This document shows positions 16,742-24,934 of a DNA stretch of 32,705 nt, piece after piece (the stretch's first letter is position 1; the number at the start of each line of letters is the position of its first letter). A program made the position numbers and the translations under genes. The notes beneath the pieces were generated by a model. That model was not told the DNA's origin. It was given only the letters and a program-made list of their open reading frames with translations, and searched no databases. The DNA comes from a virus, in IMG/VR virus record IMGVR_UViG_3300033143_004733, positions 1 through 32,705 of that record, one strand, 5' to 3'.

Positions 16742-17248
16742 CTATTTGTATATTGTTGTCATTATAAATTGTTCGATATCAGAGAATGGTACAATAACCA
16801 CCATATCTCTTCGACCCATTCTTTTATATCTATGATATGCTATTTCAGAAAGGTCATCTGGTTTAAGGAACACATAACCAGTTGGATTTACTATTTTGCT
16901 TTCAACAAACTCCTTTATTTTCACTCTATGAATTAAATCAAATCGGTCTTCTCTTTCAAAGGCAATCGCATGCGCTTTTCCTTTTATCCAACCATCTTTA
17001 CCATTAACTGCTTGAAATTCAATCCAAGTAAGTCCATCCTTATGACTTTCCTTATATCCTTTTACATCAACACGTGCAAACTTACCATGACCTTTACTCA
17101 TCTTAACATCCCAATGTTCATGCCTGTCTTGATAATTTGTTGGTCTTATACATCGGTATCCATCACGTGTCGCTAATTCTATGAAATAATCTTCGACCTT
17201 TAAACCATCAGCATACATTTGTTCTTGTAATTCATGAATAGTTGCCAT
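16742..17248 (-). CDS. PD-(D/E)XK-like nuclease domain protein, 168 aa
   Basis: A 168-residue protein with the layout of a small PD-(D/E)XK nuclease. An early helix carries E20 (GLKVEDYFIELA). A strand pair follows with D47 (EHWDVKM) and the D-x-K signature (ARVDVKGYK, D61 and K63), then a third strand with an acid (GLTWIEFQAV, E77). These would bind metal and cut DNA or RNA. The length suits resolvase-like and repair-type members. It lies 3 nt after the giant multidomain gene and 1 nt before the HAD gene, so it is almost certainly co-translated with them. Possible roles are trimming nucleic-acid ends or attacking host DNA. Fold assignment by motif only. Confidence 0.6.
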   Translation of the reverse strand: MATIHELQEQMYADGLKVEDYFIELATRDGYRCIRPTNYQDRHEHWDVKMSKGHGKFARVDVKGYKESHKDGLTWIEFQAVNGKDGWIKGKAHAIAFEREDRFDLIHRVKIKEFVESKIVNPTGYVFLKPDDLSEIAYHRYKRMGRRDMVVIVPFSDIEQFIMTTIYK

Positions 17249-17251
17249 AAC

Positions 17252-20200
17252 TTATTCTTCACTTACTTTTCCAGTTAAATTCAATGGAAACCCAAGAGGC
17301 TTCCAGTCTTTCAGTTTATTTGACATAAATGGTTTACCACCATCGGCACGATTAACAGCAATTGTTATGTGTGGTTTTGGATTATTAGAATGATAACCTT
17401 CAACACCAACTGCCATAACCAGTTCGTCCATCGCATAATCAATCACTCTCAACGAAATCTCAATGTTCTTCTCCATATCTTCCTGCGCATCACTACCGTT
17501 TTCAAGTGCACCCATCATTATTGTCATGTGATGTGCAACAACTTCCCAACCTTCAGGTATCATCGGACTTAAAACCTTAAGTAAACTGGCTCTTGATTTA
17601 TCATCAAGAACAACTGCGCTATAACTCACTCTTTTCACTTCTTCTTCTCCTAATAAATTTCTATCTGTTAATGCCCAATATAATTCTTTCCTTAATTTTT
17701 CATCAACACTGAAGTCTTCATAATTATTCTGAAGAAATTCCAGTACTGATTCATGTGATGCATCATGATATCCACTATCTTTCCCACCTTGATTATTCCA
17801 TTTATCGTATTCCTTAACAAAAAAATCAATAGTTACTTGCTTTCCATTGACATTCCATGTCTTTGGTTGTATACCATCGTAATTAGGGTATCCTTCTTGA
17901 ATTTCCTTATCTTTCTCTCTCACCAAAGATAGTAATTCTTCTCGGTCATTCCTAACATTATCACTATAAACTTTAATTAATAATGATTTCAACATATCAC
18001 CAATTTCCCTACCTTGTAATCCCATACTCATTAAAACGTTTCCATCAATAGCGAGTTCACCAAAATCTTTTGGATATTTTCCAGTCAACAATTCCTGTGC
18101 TGCTCTTTTTATTGGTTCAGGTAAAATCTCACTGTTTAATGTATTTGGTAAAATCTTGAAGATGTTATGTGCAAGAGTTCTTGCTGTAACATTATCTATA
18201 TTATCATCGGCTTGAAATGCTTGTTGAAATGCTTTTAATTCTTTATATGTATCAATATCACATTTCAGTTTCGATTTACAATATTCCGCAATGTCTTGAA
18301 CAAGATGATGTGCTGTAAGCCAAAGAAATTCTCCCATTGTTTTAACAACATTCCATTCTTTACCCATATATAAACCACCATCACCGTTAAATATTTGTGG
18401 GGTAAGTCCTAAATCTTTAAGTAAATACGCTCCTTCAAACGCATTACCTTTCTTAACAATTTTATCAAACTCAATTAATATCCTTTCAGGTGGAATTTCT
18501 TTAATTCGACCTGCATTCTTTTTAATCATTTCTCTGGTCTCGTCATCAATCTTGAAACCAAAACGTGCAGCGAATTGAACAGCACGTAACATTCTCAAAG
18601 GGTCATCACTAAATGCTTCTGGATTAACGATACGAATAATTTTATTTTTAAGGTCTTCTTGACCACCAAAAGGGTCAATTATATTACCATCAATATCTTT
18701 AGCAATCGCATTAATCGTAAAATCCCTGCGTTCCAAATCTTTTTCAAGTGGAAGTTCGTGGTCTGATGACACATCAAATCCTTTATGACCACCTTCACCA
18801 GTCGCTTTTTCAGTTCTTGGAATCGCCACATCAATTTCTTCTGATGCACCTTGTGGCTTAAATTTTAACACACCAAATTGTTTACCCACTGCGTCAACTT
18901 TTCCATATTTTGACATGAGTGTACCTAACTTATCCATTGGAATGCCTGTCACAAGAATATCAAGGTCTTTACTTTCTTTACCTAAAAACTCATCACGTAC
19001 AGCACCACCAACGCTAAATATCTTACCGCCAAGTTGTTCGACCTCTTCTTTAAAAGGTAAGTCTTGTAATGACATTATATTCTCATTCATATCGGGTACA
19101 AGACTACTAAAATATTCTGAGACTTCCAAATCATCTTCATTCACAGAACCAAATTCCAAATTATTAATGTCGCCTTGATTACAAGCAACACTGGTATTAC
19201 CCAAACCTGCAAGCTGACATTTCCTCTTTACTTTAACGGTTTTTGAACCAGTACCAAAAGATTTGTCTCTTTCGATTAATGCGTTATCACCATTAATCTT
19301 ATTATCATAATATGTATATAATCTTCTCGTTAATTTTTTCTTATTATCAGCATTCAAATTTCGAATAAATTCTCCATTAAATGGTTTATTATGCTCTATT
19401 GAATCTTGAAACAATTTTGAAATGAAAACATTAAAGTCTGAATATTTTTCATATCTTTTTTTATTAGCATGTATATTTTTTAATCCTTCGAGATAATATG
19501 CATTATATTCTTCATCTCTATTATAATATGAATCGTTTGATGATTTGTAGGTATCACTATATTTAGTATCATCCAGATAATGGACAAATTCGTGGACAAA
19601 TGTATCTTCGTTCACCCAAGATGCAAATCTAATTCGGGCAAAATGTATATCCGATTCGACATTTTGTTTTGGTGGTTCGTCACTAAATGATTGTCGCTTC
19701 TCTAATATAAAAAAACAAAGTGTTTTTGTTTTAGGGTCAAAAAATGCCCTATTATTTTTCATTAAAGGAAAAAATGCTATTTGTAAATCAATTATACTTA
19801 TTTGGTTTATATTAAATCCGACACCACTAAACATTCTTTCACCATTCGTAGTATTGAATTCAAGTTCAATACTTTCAAATTTAATGTTATTAATATTCTC
19901 TTTAATTTTCTTATATAAATTCTTCCCTAAATTAGTGGTCTTTATATCAGAACCAAAATCTTCTCCTAACATATATTCGTCATCGGTTGCATCTCCTTTA
20001 ACATGATTATATTCAAGGTCTTCATACATCGCAACATTAGCATCGAGGTCATTATTAATGCTTGGTGAAGTATCGTTGGTATTGTAAGGGGGAAAACCGT
20101 CTTGTCCAACATCACTATCTGTACTGAATTTAGCACTACCGTCTTCATCTACTTCGACACCCATTTTTTCAGCACCATGAGGTTGCATAAAAAAATCTGT

Positions 20201-22543
20201 AAATCCAACATCAAAGAATCCAATTACTCCACTTGGTTTATATCCAAGATTTTCTGGATTATAAAAATCATAACTATCAATCCCATGTTCTCTGAGTTCT
20301 TCAACGATTCTTAAAATACTAAAAAAGAATTCTCCGTCTTGACTGTTCTTTTTAAAATAGTTATCAACTTTACTTTTATCAATTGCGTCATCATTATATT
20401 GATGACCATCCAAATATGAATCCAATGCTTCTTTATAATCGGTATCAAATATATTCTTGAAAACGTAATCAAGTCTCTCATACATTCGTTTAAAATTGGC
20501 TTCATCGGGAACGAGTTTTTCTAAAATAATCGCATATGTTTTCCATTCTCCCTCTGGTATGTTTTCTGGGGTTACCTCAAACACACGATAAACATCTGCA
20601 ATATATTTAAGTTTTTTACCAACCAGTTTCAGATTCTCATAAGCCTCACTATTATCTTTTGTGATTTTCAATACTTTATTATCCCCAATATCGTATGCAA
20701 CACCAATTGTACCATGTCCAAGATATTTAGGTTCTTGAATACCTAACTTAGTTGTAATTCTATTAGCAATTCTATCCGCTTTATCTCTTGGGTAATCTTC
20801 TTCGAGTTGTTCTTCAGTAATGTTTTCAGGTAATTGAATAACATCATCATCACCAATATTTGGTTCATCAACACCATAATAACCACCAGTGTCAAAGAAT
20901 TTTAAAACACCGTCTTTATATCCAAGATTTCTTTTTTCAACATAGTCTTTTGATTTAATTCCATATCCCAATAATTCTTTGCGAATATTTAAAATACCAA
21001 CAAGAAACTCATATGCTGCTTGCCTATCGGTTTGACTAACATTTGCTGCTGGATTATCAGTCAATACATGTTTTGCTATTTCAAGCATCTGATTATAATC
21101 AAATCTCTTAGGAATTCTTATTGAAGATAAAATATCAGTATATCCCATTCCTGCTGGTTGAATTTTCTCTATATCATCATCAAATTTTCTGAATTTCTCA
21201 AGTGGTTTCTCATTAACATTTTCTTGCATAATAACAAAAATAGATTTATTTGTAGCTGTATCAAGAACCTTATATAAATTAAAAATTGTTGCAATGTTTT
21301 GTGGTCTTACTCTCAATAATTTTGATGCAGCATCAGCTTCACTAACATCCGTAGTTAATTTCATTACGAGATTATCATTTATTTGATAAGCAAAACCATT
21401 CGCACCACCACCAATATATTTTGGTTGTGTCAGACTTAATTTATTGGCAATCTCTCTCGCCAATTCATCAGCATAATTTCTATCAGTTAATGTATCGGGG
21501 TCAACAGCAGGTATATCTTCATTAATAACATAGCTTTCACTTAATAATGGGTCTCTATTATAGAATCCTCGTCTAATAAGATATTCTTGTAACTTCAATA
21601 AGTTCCCGTAAAACTGTTCTTTATTATCTACGTGATTCAGTGTTTCTCTTATGTTATTTACACATTCATGGAAACTATCAGCCAGTACAGAAATACCTTC
21701 CACTGATTTGTTAGGATATTTATCACGTTTCGAAACCAGATTAACGAAACCTTCATTAATAACTGCATTACTATTATCACCACCATCACTAACACTGTAA
21801 GGCATTTGTGCCCACATACCTGTTCTAATGTCTTGTCCACCACCAGCATCGCTTAATATGTCATCATTACCATCAGCATAATTGTAGAGTTCATACATCT
21901 GATATCTATTCCTCTTCTTTCTATCAGGACTATAATGGGTATCATAAACTTCATCATTAAGACCGTAATCAGTTAAAACAATTGCTGGTTGTCCATCACG
22001 AAGAACCTCACCATAACTACTTGGTCTTCCCATATCACCAGCATTTTGACCGTAATTGGCTATAAAATTACTTAAATCTTGTGCAAACTCGTTCTCGTAA
22101 AGAAACTCTTCTTCTTCACGAGTTATGTAGTTCTCTTCAAATCTTTTATTTTGTCCTTTACTTTGTACTTCATAATTTATTAAAAAATATCCCAATATAT
22201 CGAGATTCGGAATTTCTGTTAATTCTTCAATTCGTTTCTTTGTAACTTTTTTTGCCTTTTCCGCAATCAACCAAGTGTCATCATCTGCACTATCAAATAC
22301 TTCAGTTACGATATGTTGAGTATCACGATAATAACCAGCACCTGCTTCAGCACCATTCTGTGCAACGCCTTTGGCGTTCATTGCAAGTTTTAGTACCTTC
22401 TCACCATCAATATCATACACTCTTCTGCCAGTACCACTACCAATTCTTGGTAATCTTTCATCGGCATATCTCATCCTACCAGCATAGGAATTTATATTCA
22501 GAAATTCTGGTAAGAAATTTTGTTTAAATTCATCATAAGTCAT
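17252..22543 (-). CDS. Giant multidomain protein: kinase-like x3, HEFVH zincin, CCA-adding enzyme, 2H phosphoesterase (1763 aa)
   Basis: A 1763-residue polyprotein-like enzyme. Three protein-kinase-like units come first. Unit 1 has a glycine loop at about 34-40, K52 and TDYGL at 191-195. Unit 2 has KYIGGGANGFAYQI at 375-388, K395 and FFDTG at 549-553. Unit 3 has KYLGHGTIGVAYDI at 606-619, K626 and FFDVG at 776-780. A zinc metallopeptidase region follows, HEFVH at 984-988 with DEEYNAY at 1010-1016 as likely third ligand. Residues 1160-1550 are a full class II CCA-adding enzyme/poly(A) polymerase: VGGAVRDEFLG, DLDIL (D1193, D1195), D1238, RRDFTINAIA, DPFGGQEDL, DPLRMLRAVQFAARFGF, and the C-terminal IDGNVLMSMGLQGREIGDML. 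The end (1638-1763) is a 2H phosphoesterase with H1672-M-T and H1725-I-T. Together these point to RNA or tRNA end repair. Domain calls are strong; the joint function is inferred. Confidence 0.85.
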   Translation of the reverse strand: MTYDEFKQNFLPEFLNINSYAGRMRYADERLPRIGSGTGRRVYDIDGEKVLKLAMNAKGVAQNGAEAGAGYYRDTQHIVTEVFDSADDDTWLIAEKAKKVTKKRIEELTEIPNLDILGYFLINYEVQSKGQNKRFEENYITREEEEFLYENEFAQDLSNFIANYGQNAGDMGRPSSYGEVLRDGQPAIVLTDYGLNDEVYDTHYSPDRKKRNRYQMYELYNYADGNDDILSDAGGGQDIRTGMWAQMPYSVSDGGDNSNAVINEGFVNLVSKRDKYPNKSVEGISVLADSFHECVNNIRETLNHVDNKEQFYGNLLKLQEYLIRRGFYNRDPLLSESYVINEDIPAVDPDTLTDRNYADELAREIANKLSLTQPKYIGGGANGFAYQINDNLVMKLTTDVSEADAASKLLRVRPQNIATIFNLYKVLDTATNKSIFVIMQENVNEKPLEKFRKFDDDIEKIQPAGMGYTDILSSIRIPKRFDYNQMLEIAKHVLTDNPAANVSQTDRQAAYEFLVGILNIRKELLGYGIKSKDYVEKRNLGYKDGVLKFFDTGGYYGVDEPNIGDDDVIQLPENITEEQLEEDYPRDKADRIANRITTKLGIQEPKYLGHGTIGVAYDIGDNKVLKITKDNSEAYENLKLVGKKLKYIADVYRVFEVTPENIPEGEWKTYAIILEKLVPDEANFKRMYERLDYVFKNIFDTDYKEALDSYLDGHQYNDDAIDKSKVDNYFKKNSQDGEFFFSILRIVEELREHGIDSYDFYNPENLGYKPSGVIGFFDVGFTDFFMQPHGAEKMGVEVDEDGSAKFSTDSDVGQDGFPPYNTNDTSPSINNDLDANVAMYEDLEYNHVKGDATDDEYMLGEDFGSDIKTTNLGKNLYKKIKENINNIKFESIELEFNTTNGERMFSGVGFNINQISIIDLQIAFFPLMKNNRAFFDPKTKTLCFFILEKRQSFSDEPPKQNVESDIHFARIRFASWVNEDTFVHEFVHYLDDTKYSDTYKSSNDSYYNRDEEYNAYYLEGLKNIHANKKRYEKYSDFNVFISKLFQDSIEHNKPFNGEFIRNLNADNKKKLTRRLYTYYDNKINGDNALIERDKSFGTGSKTVKVKRKCQLAGLGNTSVACNQGDINNLEFGSVNEDDLEVSEYFSSLVPDMNENIMSLQDLPFKEEVEQLGGKIFSVGGAVRDEFLGKESKDLDILVTGIPMDKLGTLMSKYGKVDAVGKQFGVLKFKPQGASEEIDVAIPRTEKATGEGGHKGFDVSSDHELPLEKDLERRDFTINAIAKDIDGNIIDPFGGQEDLKNKIIRIVNPEAFSDDPLRMLRAVQFAARFGFKIDDETREMIKKNAGRIKEIPPERILIEFDKIVKKGNAFEGAYLLKDLGLTPQIFNGDGGLYMGKEWNVVKTMGEFLWLTAHHLVQDIAEYCKSKLKCDIDTYKELKAFQQAFQADDNIDNVTARTLAHNIFKILPNTLNSEILPEPIKRAAQELLTGKYPKDFGELAIDGNVLMSMGLQGREIGDMLKSLLIKVYSDNVRNDREELLSLVREKDKEIQEGYPNYDGIQPKTWNVNGKQVTIDFFVKEYDKWNNQGGKDSGYHDASHESVLEFLQNNYEDFSVDEKLRKELYWALTDRNLLGEEEVKRVSYSAVVLDDKSRASLLKVLSPMIPEGWEVVAHHMTIMMGALENGSDAQEDMEKNIEISLRVIDYAMDELVMAVGVEGYHSNNPKPHITIAVNRADGGKPFMSNKLKDWKPLGFPLNLTGKVSEE

Positions 22544-22562
22544 ATTACGAATATATTATATT

Positions 22563-22571
22563 CATAAATAC
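22563..22571 (-). promoter_or_regulatory. Promoter-like motif (GTATTTATG) upstream of the giant multidomain gene
   Basis: The coding strand reads CTGTATTTATGAATA, 19 nt upstream of the ATG at 22543 and 15 nt after a hairpin terminator. The last base differs from consensus. It would drive the RNA-repair island. Confidence 0.45.
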
Positions 22572-22586
22572 AGAATTAATAGGAAA

Positions 22587-22612
22587 AAAAGCGGAATGAT
22601 TATTACGCTTTT
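22587..22612 (-). terminator. Probable terminator overlapping the end of the 237-aa gene
   Basis: A 7-bp stem (AAAAGCG / CGCTTTT) with a 12-nt loop, followed on the coding strand by a run of T. Its upstream arm overlaps the final codons and stop (22603-22605) of the preceding gene. Weaker than the other two hairpins. Confidence 0.55.
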
Positions 22613-23316
22613 ACTTTGCTTTTATCTCGGATTTCTTTAATTGTTTCAATAACCACAGATTTGATTAAATCTTTGTTCTCATTTAAAACTTCTTGAATTC
22701 TTTCAATGGCATACATTTCAATTATCGTACCCTTGATAGCTTCTTCAAAGACAGTACCAAGATTTTCATCAAGATAACCATGAACAACATTTTTCACATT
22801 TTCAACCAATGCTACTTCATTTATTTGCATTGTTGCACCAGCAGGTGCTGCAACAGTAGGTGAGCCAGCAGGTGCTGAAGTCAAATATTGTGTTCCGTTA
22901 TAATTTACAGCAGGTGGGGTTTCTCCAGCAGGAGCATTACCTTGAAAATTACTAATACTTTCAGCAAGAGTTTGTTTTCTTTTCTTTTCAAGGTCAGCAA
23001 ATAACTGTTCATCTCTTTCAGGTGATGGTGCTGCAACTGTGGGGGTTGCAACTGCCGTAGGTGCAGTTTCGTTAACAGTATGCACTTTGACACCACCATG
23101 TTTCTCAGCAACTTTATTTTCAACGACTTTAATTAGTGTGCTTGCAGGATTCTCTTGTCCTGATTTAAGTGAGGCTTGTAAACCATGAAGGAAAACATCT
23201 CGTGGTGCTACACCTGTGCCAACAGATTCACCTAATTGTGAAGGGATGATATTTCGATTTTGTTTCTCCTTATGGATTTCATCCTTCAATTTATTTAAGT
23301 CAAGTTTCTTTGCCAT
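22603..23316 (-). CDS. Putative virion/scaffold-like protein with Ala/Pro linkers, 237 aa
   Basis: A 237-residue protein of two charged helical ends joined by low-complexity linkers (TAVATPTVAAPSPE; APAGSPTVAAPAG). The C-terminal helix set (ENVKNVVHGYLDENLGTVFE through IQEVLNENKDLIKSVVIETI) is amphipathic and probably oligomeric. It carries no enzymatic motif and no signal peptide. The make-up resembles phage internal scaffold or head-associated proteins, but no capsid gene is nearby to support that. The start ATG 23316 has a GTATTTATA motif 23 nt upstream and a hairpin ends the gene. Confidence 0.45.
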   Translation of the reverse strand: MAKKLDLNKLKDEIHKEKQNRNIIPSQLGESVGTGVAPRDVFLHGLQASLKSGQENPASTLIKVVENKVAEKHGGVKVHTVNETAPTAVATPTVAAPSPERDEQLFADLEKKRKQTLAESISNFQGNAPAGETPPAVNYNGTQYLTSAPAGSPTVAAPAGATMQINEVALVENVKNVVHGYLDENLGTVFEEAIKGTIIEMYAIERIQEVLNENKDLIKSVVIETIKEIRDKSKVKA

Positions 23317-23339
23317 TATTATAATTTTTTATATTTTTT

Positions 23340-23348
23340 TATAAATAC
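23340..23348 (-). promoter_or_regulatory. GTATTTATA promoter-like motif upstream of the 237-aa gene
   Basis: The coding strand reads CAGAGTATTTATAAAAAAA, 23 nt upstream of the ATG at 23316. It fits the shared consensus exactly. The CAGAG context resembles the CAG before the motif at 16136. Confidence 0.5.
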
Positions 23349-23352
23349 TCTG

Positions 23353-24309
23353 TTATTTGAAAAAAGTCATCTTTTTATGTGGAATTGATGGAGCATTTGT
23401 TTCTTTTATTTCTGGTTCTGGTTGATTTGCAGCGTCTTGTGCCTTCATTCTTAAATCTCTCTGTGTTTTATTTTTCGCATCATTGAAGAATTTATCATCA
23501 GCAGGTGCATTTTTTTTAACCAGACTATCGTATAAATACGGTAATGACCCAACAATTGCATTATCGGGTATATTTTGTTTATCCTTATCTTTTGCCAACA
23601 TTAATTGAAAGTTATTCTTGTCATCAATAACAACCAGATAATTTCCATGAGCAGTTTTTTGTACTCGACTTGCAACATCTCGTAATTTAACGACATCATC
23701 AGCAGTAATTTGTTTACTATTCTTATTACCTCTTCTAATACTATCCCATTTTTCTTTGTCTCGGTCTGCTCTTGAAACCTTGTCAATTTCTTGGTCTTTA
23801 TCGTATTTCATGTCGAAATCAGGTTCTGTTTTCGTTGAAACATATGCCTTAACACTTGTCATATCGTCATCATCACCTTCATGATAACCGGGCGGTATCA
23901 TCGGAAGACCGTTTTTATCATTAAATTTTTTACCAGTTGGATATATTTTTGAAATCTTGTCTACGTTGAACATTCTCCAACCCGGTTTTGCACCCTCACG
24001 GTCACTCCAATAGTCATGACCCATACTATCTGGACGGGTTGCTCTATTACTGAAATGCCAACTATTTTTTGCATTGTCTTGCCATGCTCTGAGAACTATA
24101 TGTCCAGCAGCATTTGTGCCAAGCACATATGGTCTCACCGTGCGATAACCAGTTGCATTTTTACCTTCTTCATTATCACCATCGTAATAAAGATAAATCC
24201 ACTCATGATTGTTAATCGCATCAACAATACCACTTTCGCCAACGCCTTCAGTAAGAAGATGACGAAAATTTTTTATGTTTTCGAATAATATTTTTAGTTC
24301 GCTTTTCAT
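23353..24309 (-). CDS. WYL-like domain protein, 318 aa
   Basis: A 318-residue protein with a WYL-like beta-barrel in its first third (about 27-130). The sequence runs AINNHEWIYLYYDGD, GYRTVRPYVLGTNAAGHIVL followed by RAWQD, then PGWRMFNVDKISKI. These are the strand, R-x-V-x-P-Y and W-R-x-F-x-(L/V)-x-x-I elements of WYL domains, which sense nucleic acids or nucleotides and regulate phage-defence operons and helicases in bacteria. There is no N-terminal winged helix, so it is not a standard WYL transcription factor. The remainder is Lys/Asp-rich and disordered in look, ending PHKKMTFFK. Its start overlaps the stop of the 51-aa-repeat gene by one base. Domain moderately sure. Confidence 0.6.
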   Translation of the reverse strand: MKSELKILFENIKNFRHLLTEGVGESGIVDAINNHEWIYLYYDGDNEEGKNATGYRTVRPYVLGTNAAGHIVLRAWQDNAKNSWHFSNRATRPDSMGHDYWSDREGAKPGWRMFNVDKISKIYPTGKKFNDKNGLPMIPPGYHEGDDDDMTSVKAYVSTKTEPDFDMKYDKDQEIDKVSRADRDKEKWDSIRRGNKNSKQITADDVVKLRDVASRVQKTAHGNYLVVIDDKNNFQLMLAKDKDKQNIPDNAIVGSLPYLYDSLVKKNAPADDKFFNDAKNKTQRDLRMKAQDAANQPEPEIKETNAPSIPHKKMTFFK

Positions 24310-24890
24310 TATACTCTATCACTTCCAGCACAATATTCATTCCCGGGGGTGTAAAGATTAGCATTCTTTGCAATTGAACAACCTCTGCTTGCAAAATCAA
24401 TACATGTACCAGCTTGTTCACCCTGTTCTGGTTCTCTACCTTTATCATCTCCGTCTGCAATTGTATCACCATGCCCGGGGAGATATTGATTATTTGGAGT
24501 GTAACCATCAGCATTTTTTGACATTAATTTATTTCTCATTTCAATGTCTTTATTAGTTCCAATTGAACCACCTTGTGCTTCAGGGTCTCTACCTTTACAA
24601 TCACCATCAGAGATAGTGTCTTCGTGACTCGGACCGTACTCATCTCCATAAGTATAACCATCGGCATTCCTTGCCATTAATTTATTTCTTGTTTCGATAT
24701 CGATATTAGTTCCAATTGTACCACCATCTCTTTCAGGGTCTCTACCTCTATTGTCACCATCAGAAATTGTATCTGGGGTTGTAGGAAGATATTCCTTACC
24801 GGGTATGTATCCATCAGCGTTTTTTGCTATTGAACACTTTCTGAAATCGGCACTACTTGCTAATAATCTGCTGCTTTCTTCGTCTGCCAT
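24309..24890 (-). CDS. Repeat protein with 51-aa NADGY...DTISDGD modules, 193 aa
   Basis: A 193-residue protein built from three copies of a 51-residue module plus a partial fourth. Each reads roughly NADGY-x-P-G-x-EY, then DT(I)(S/A)DGD, GR(D/E)PE, and (S/T)IGTN-x-DI-E-x-RNKLM. The NADGY phrase recurs at residues 24, 75 and 126, with a decayed NANLY at 176. The first and last units carry CSIAKNA flanks, the inner ones RNKLM-x-(R/K)NA. The high Asp and Gly content suggests Ca-binding or beta-solenoid structure. It is tightly coupled to the WYL-like gene (1-nt overlap). Probably a virion or binding protein; no family recognised. Confidence 0.55.
   Translation of the reverse strand: MADEESSRLLASSADFRKCSIAKNADGYIPGKEYLPTTPDTISDGDNRGRDPERDGGTIGTNIDIETRNKLMARNADGYTYGDEYGPSHEDTISDGDCKGRDPEAQGGSIGTNKDIEMRNKLMSKNADGYTPNNQYLPGHGDTIADGDDKGREPEQGEQAGTCIDFASRGCSIAKNANLYTPGNEYCAGSDRV
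24312..24821 (-). repeat. Tandem ~153-bp coding repeats (3.3 units) within the 193-aa gene
   Basis: Units fall at 24821-24669, 24668-24516, 24515-24366 and a partial 24365-24312 on the coding strand, with spacings of 153, 153 and 150 bp. Similarity is visible at the DNA level around the RNKLM-NADGY junctions, which suggests fairly recent duplication. Confidence 0.7.
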
Positions 24891-24922
24891 TTTGTTTGTT
24901 ATTAATTTTTTCTGTTATTTCT

Positions 24923-24931
24923 TATAAATAC
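24923..24931 (-). promoter_or_regulatory. GTATTTATA promoter-like motif upstream of the repeat/WYL pair
   Basis: The coding strand reads TTTGTATTTATAAGAAA, 32 nt before the ATG at 24890 and a few bases after the Nudix stop (24935). It matches the consensus and its downstream GAAA. Confidence 0.5.
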
Positions 24932-24934
24932 AAA

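Noticed and set aside
23531-23539. Exact motif copy inside the WYL-like gene
   Set aside because: It lies deep in coding sequence, encoding Leu-Tyr-Asp, with no gene start near it.
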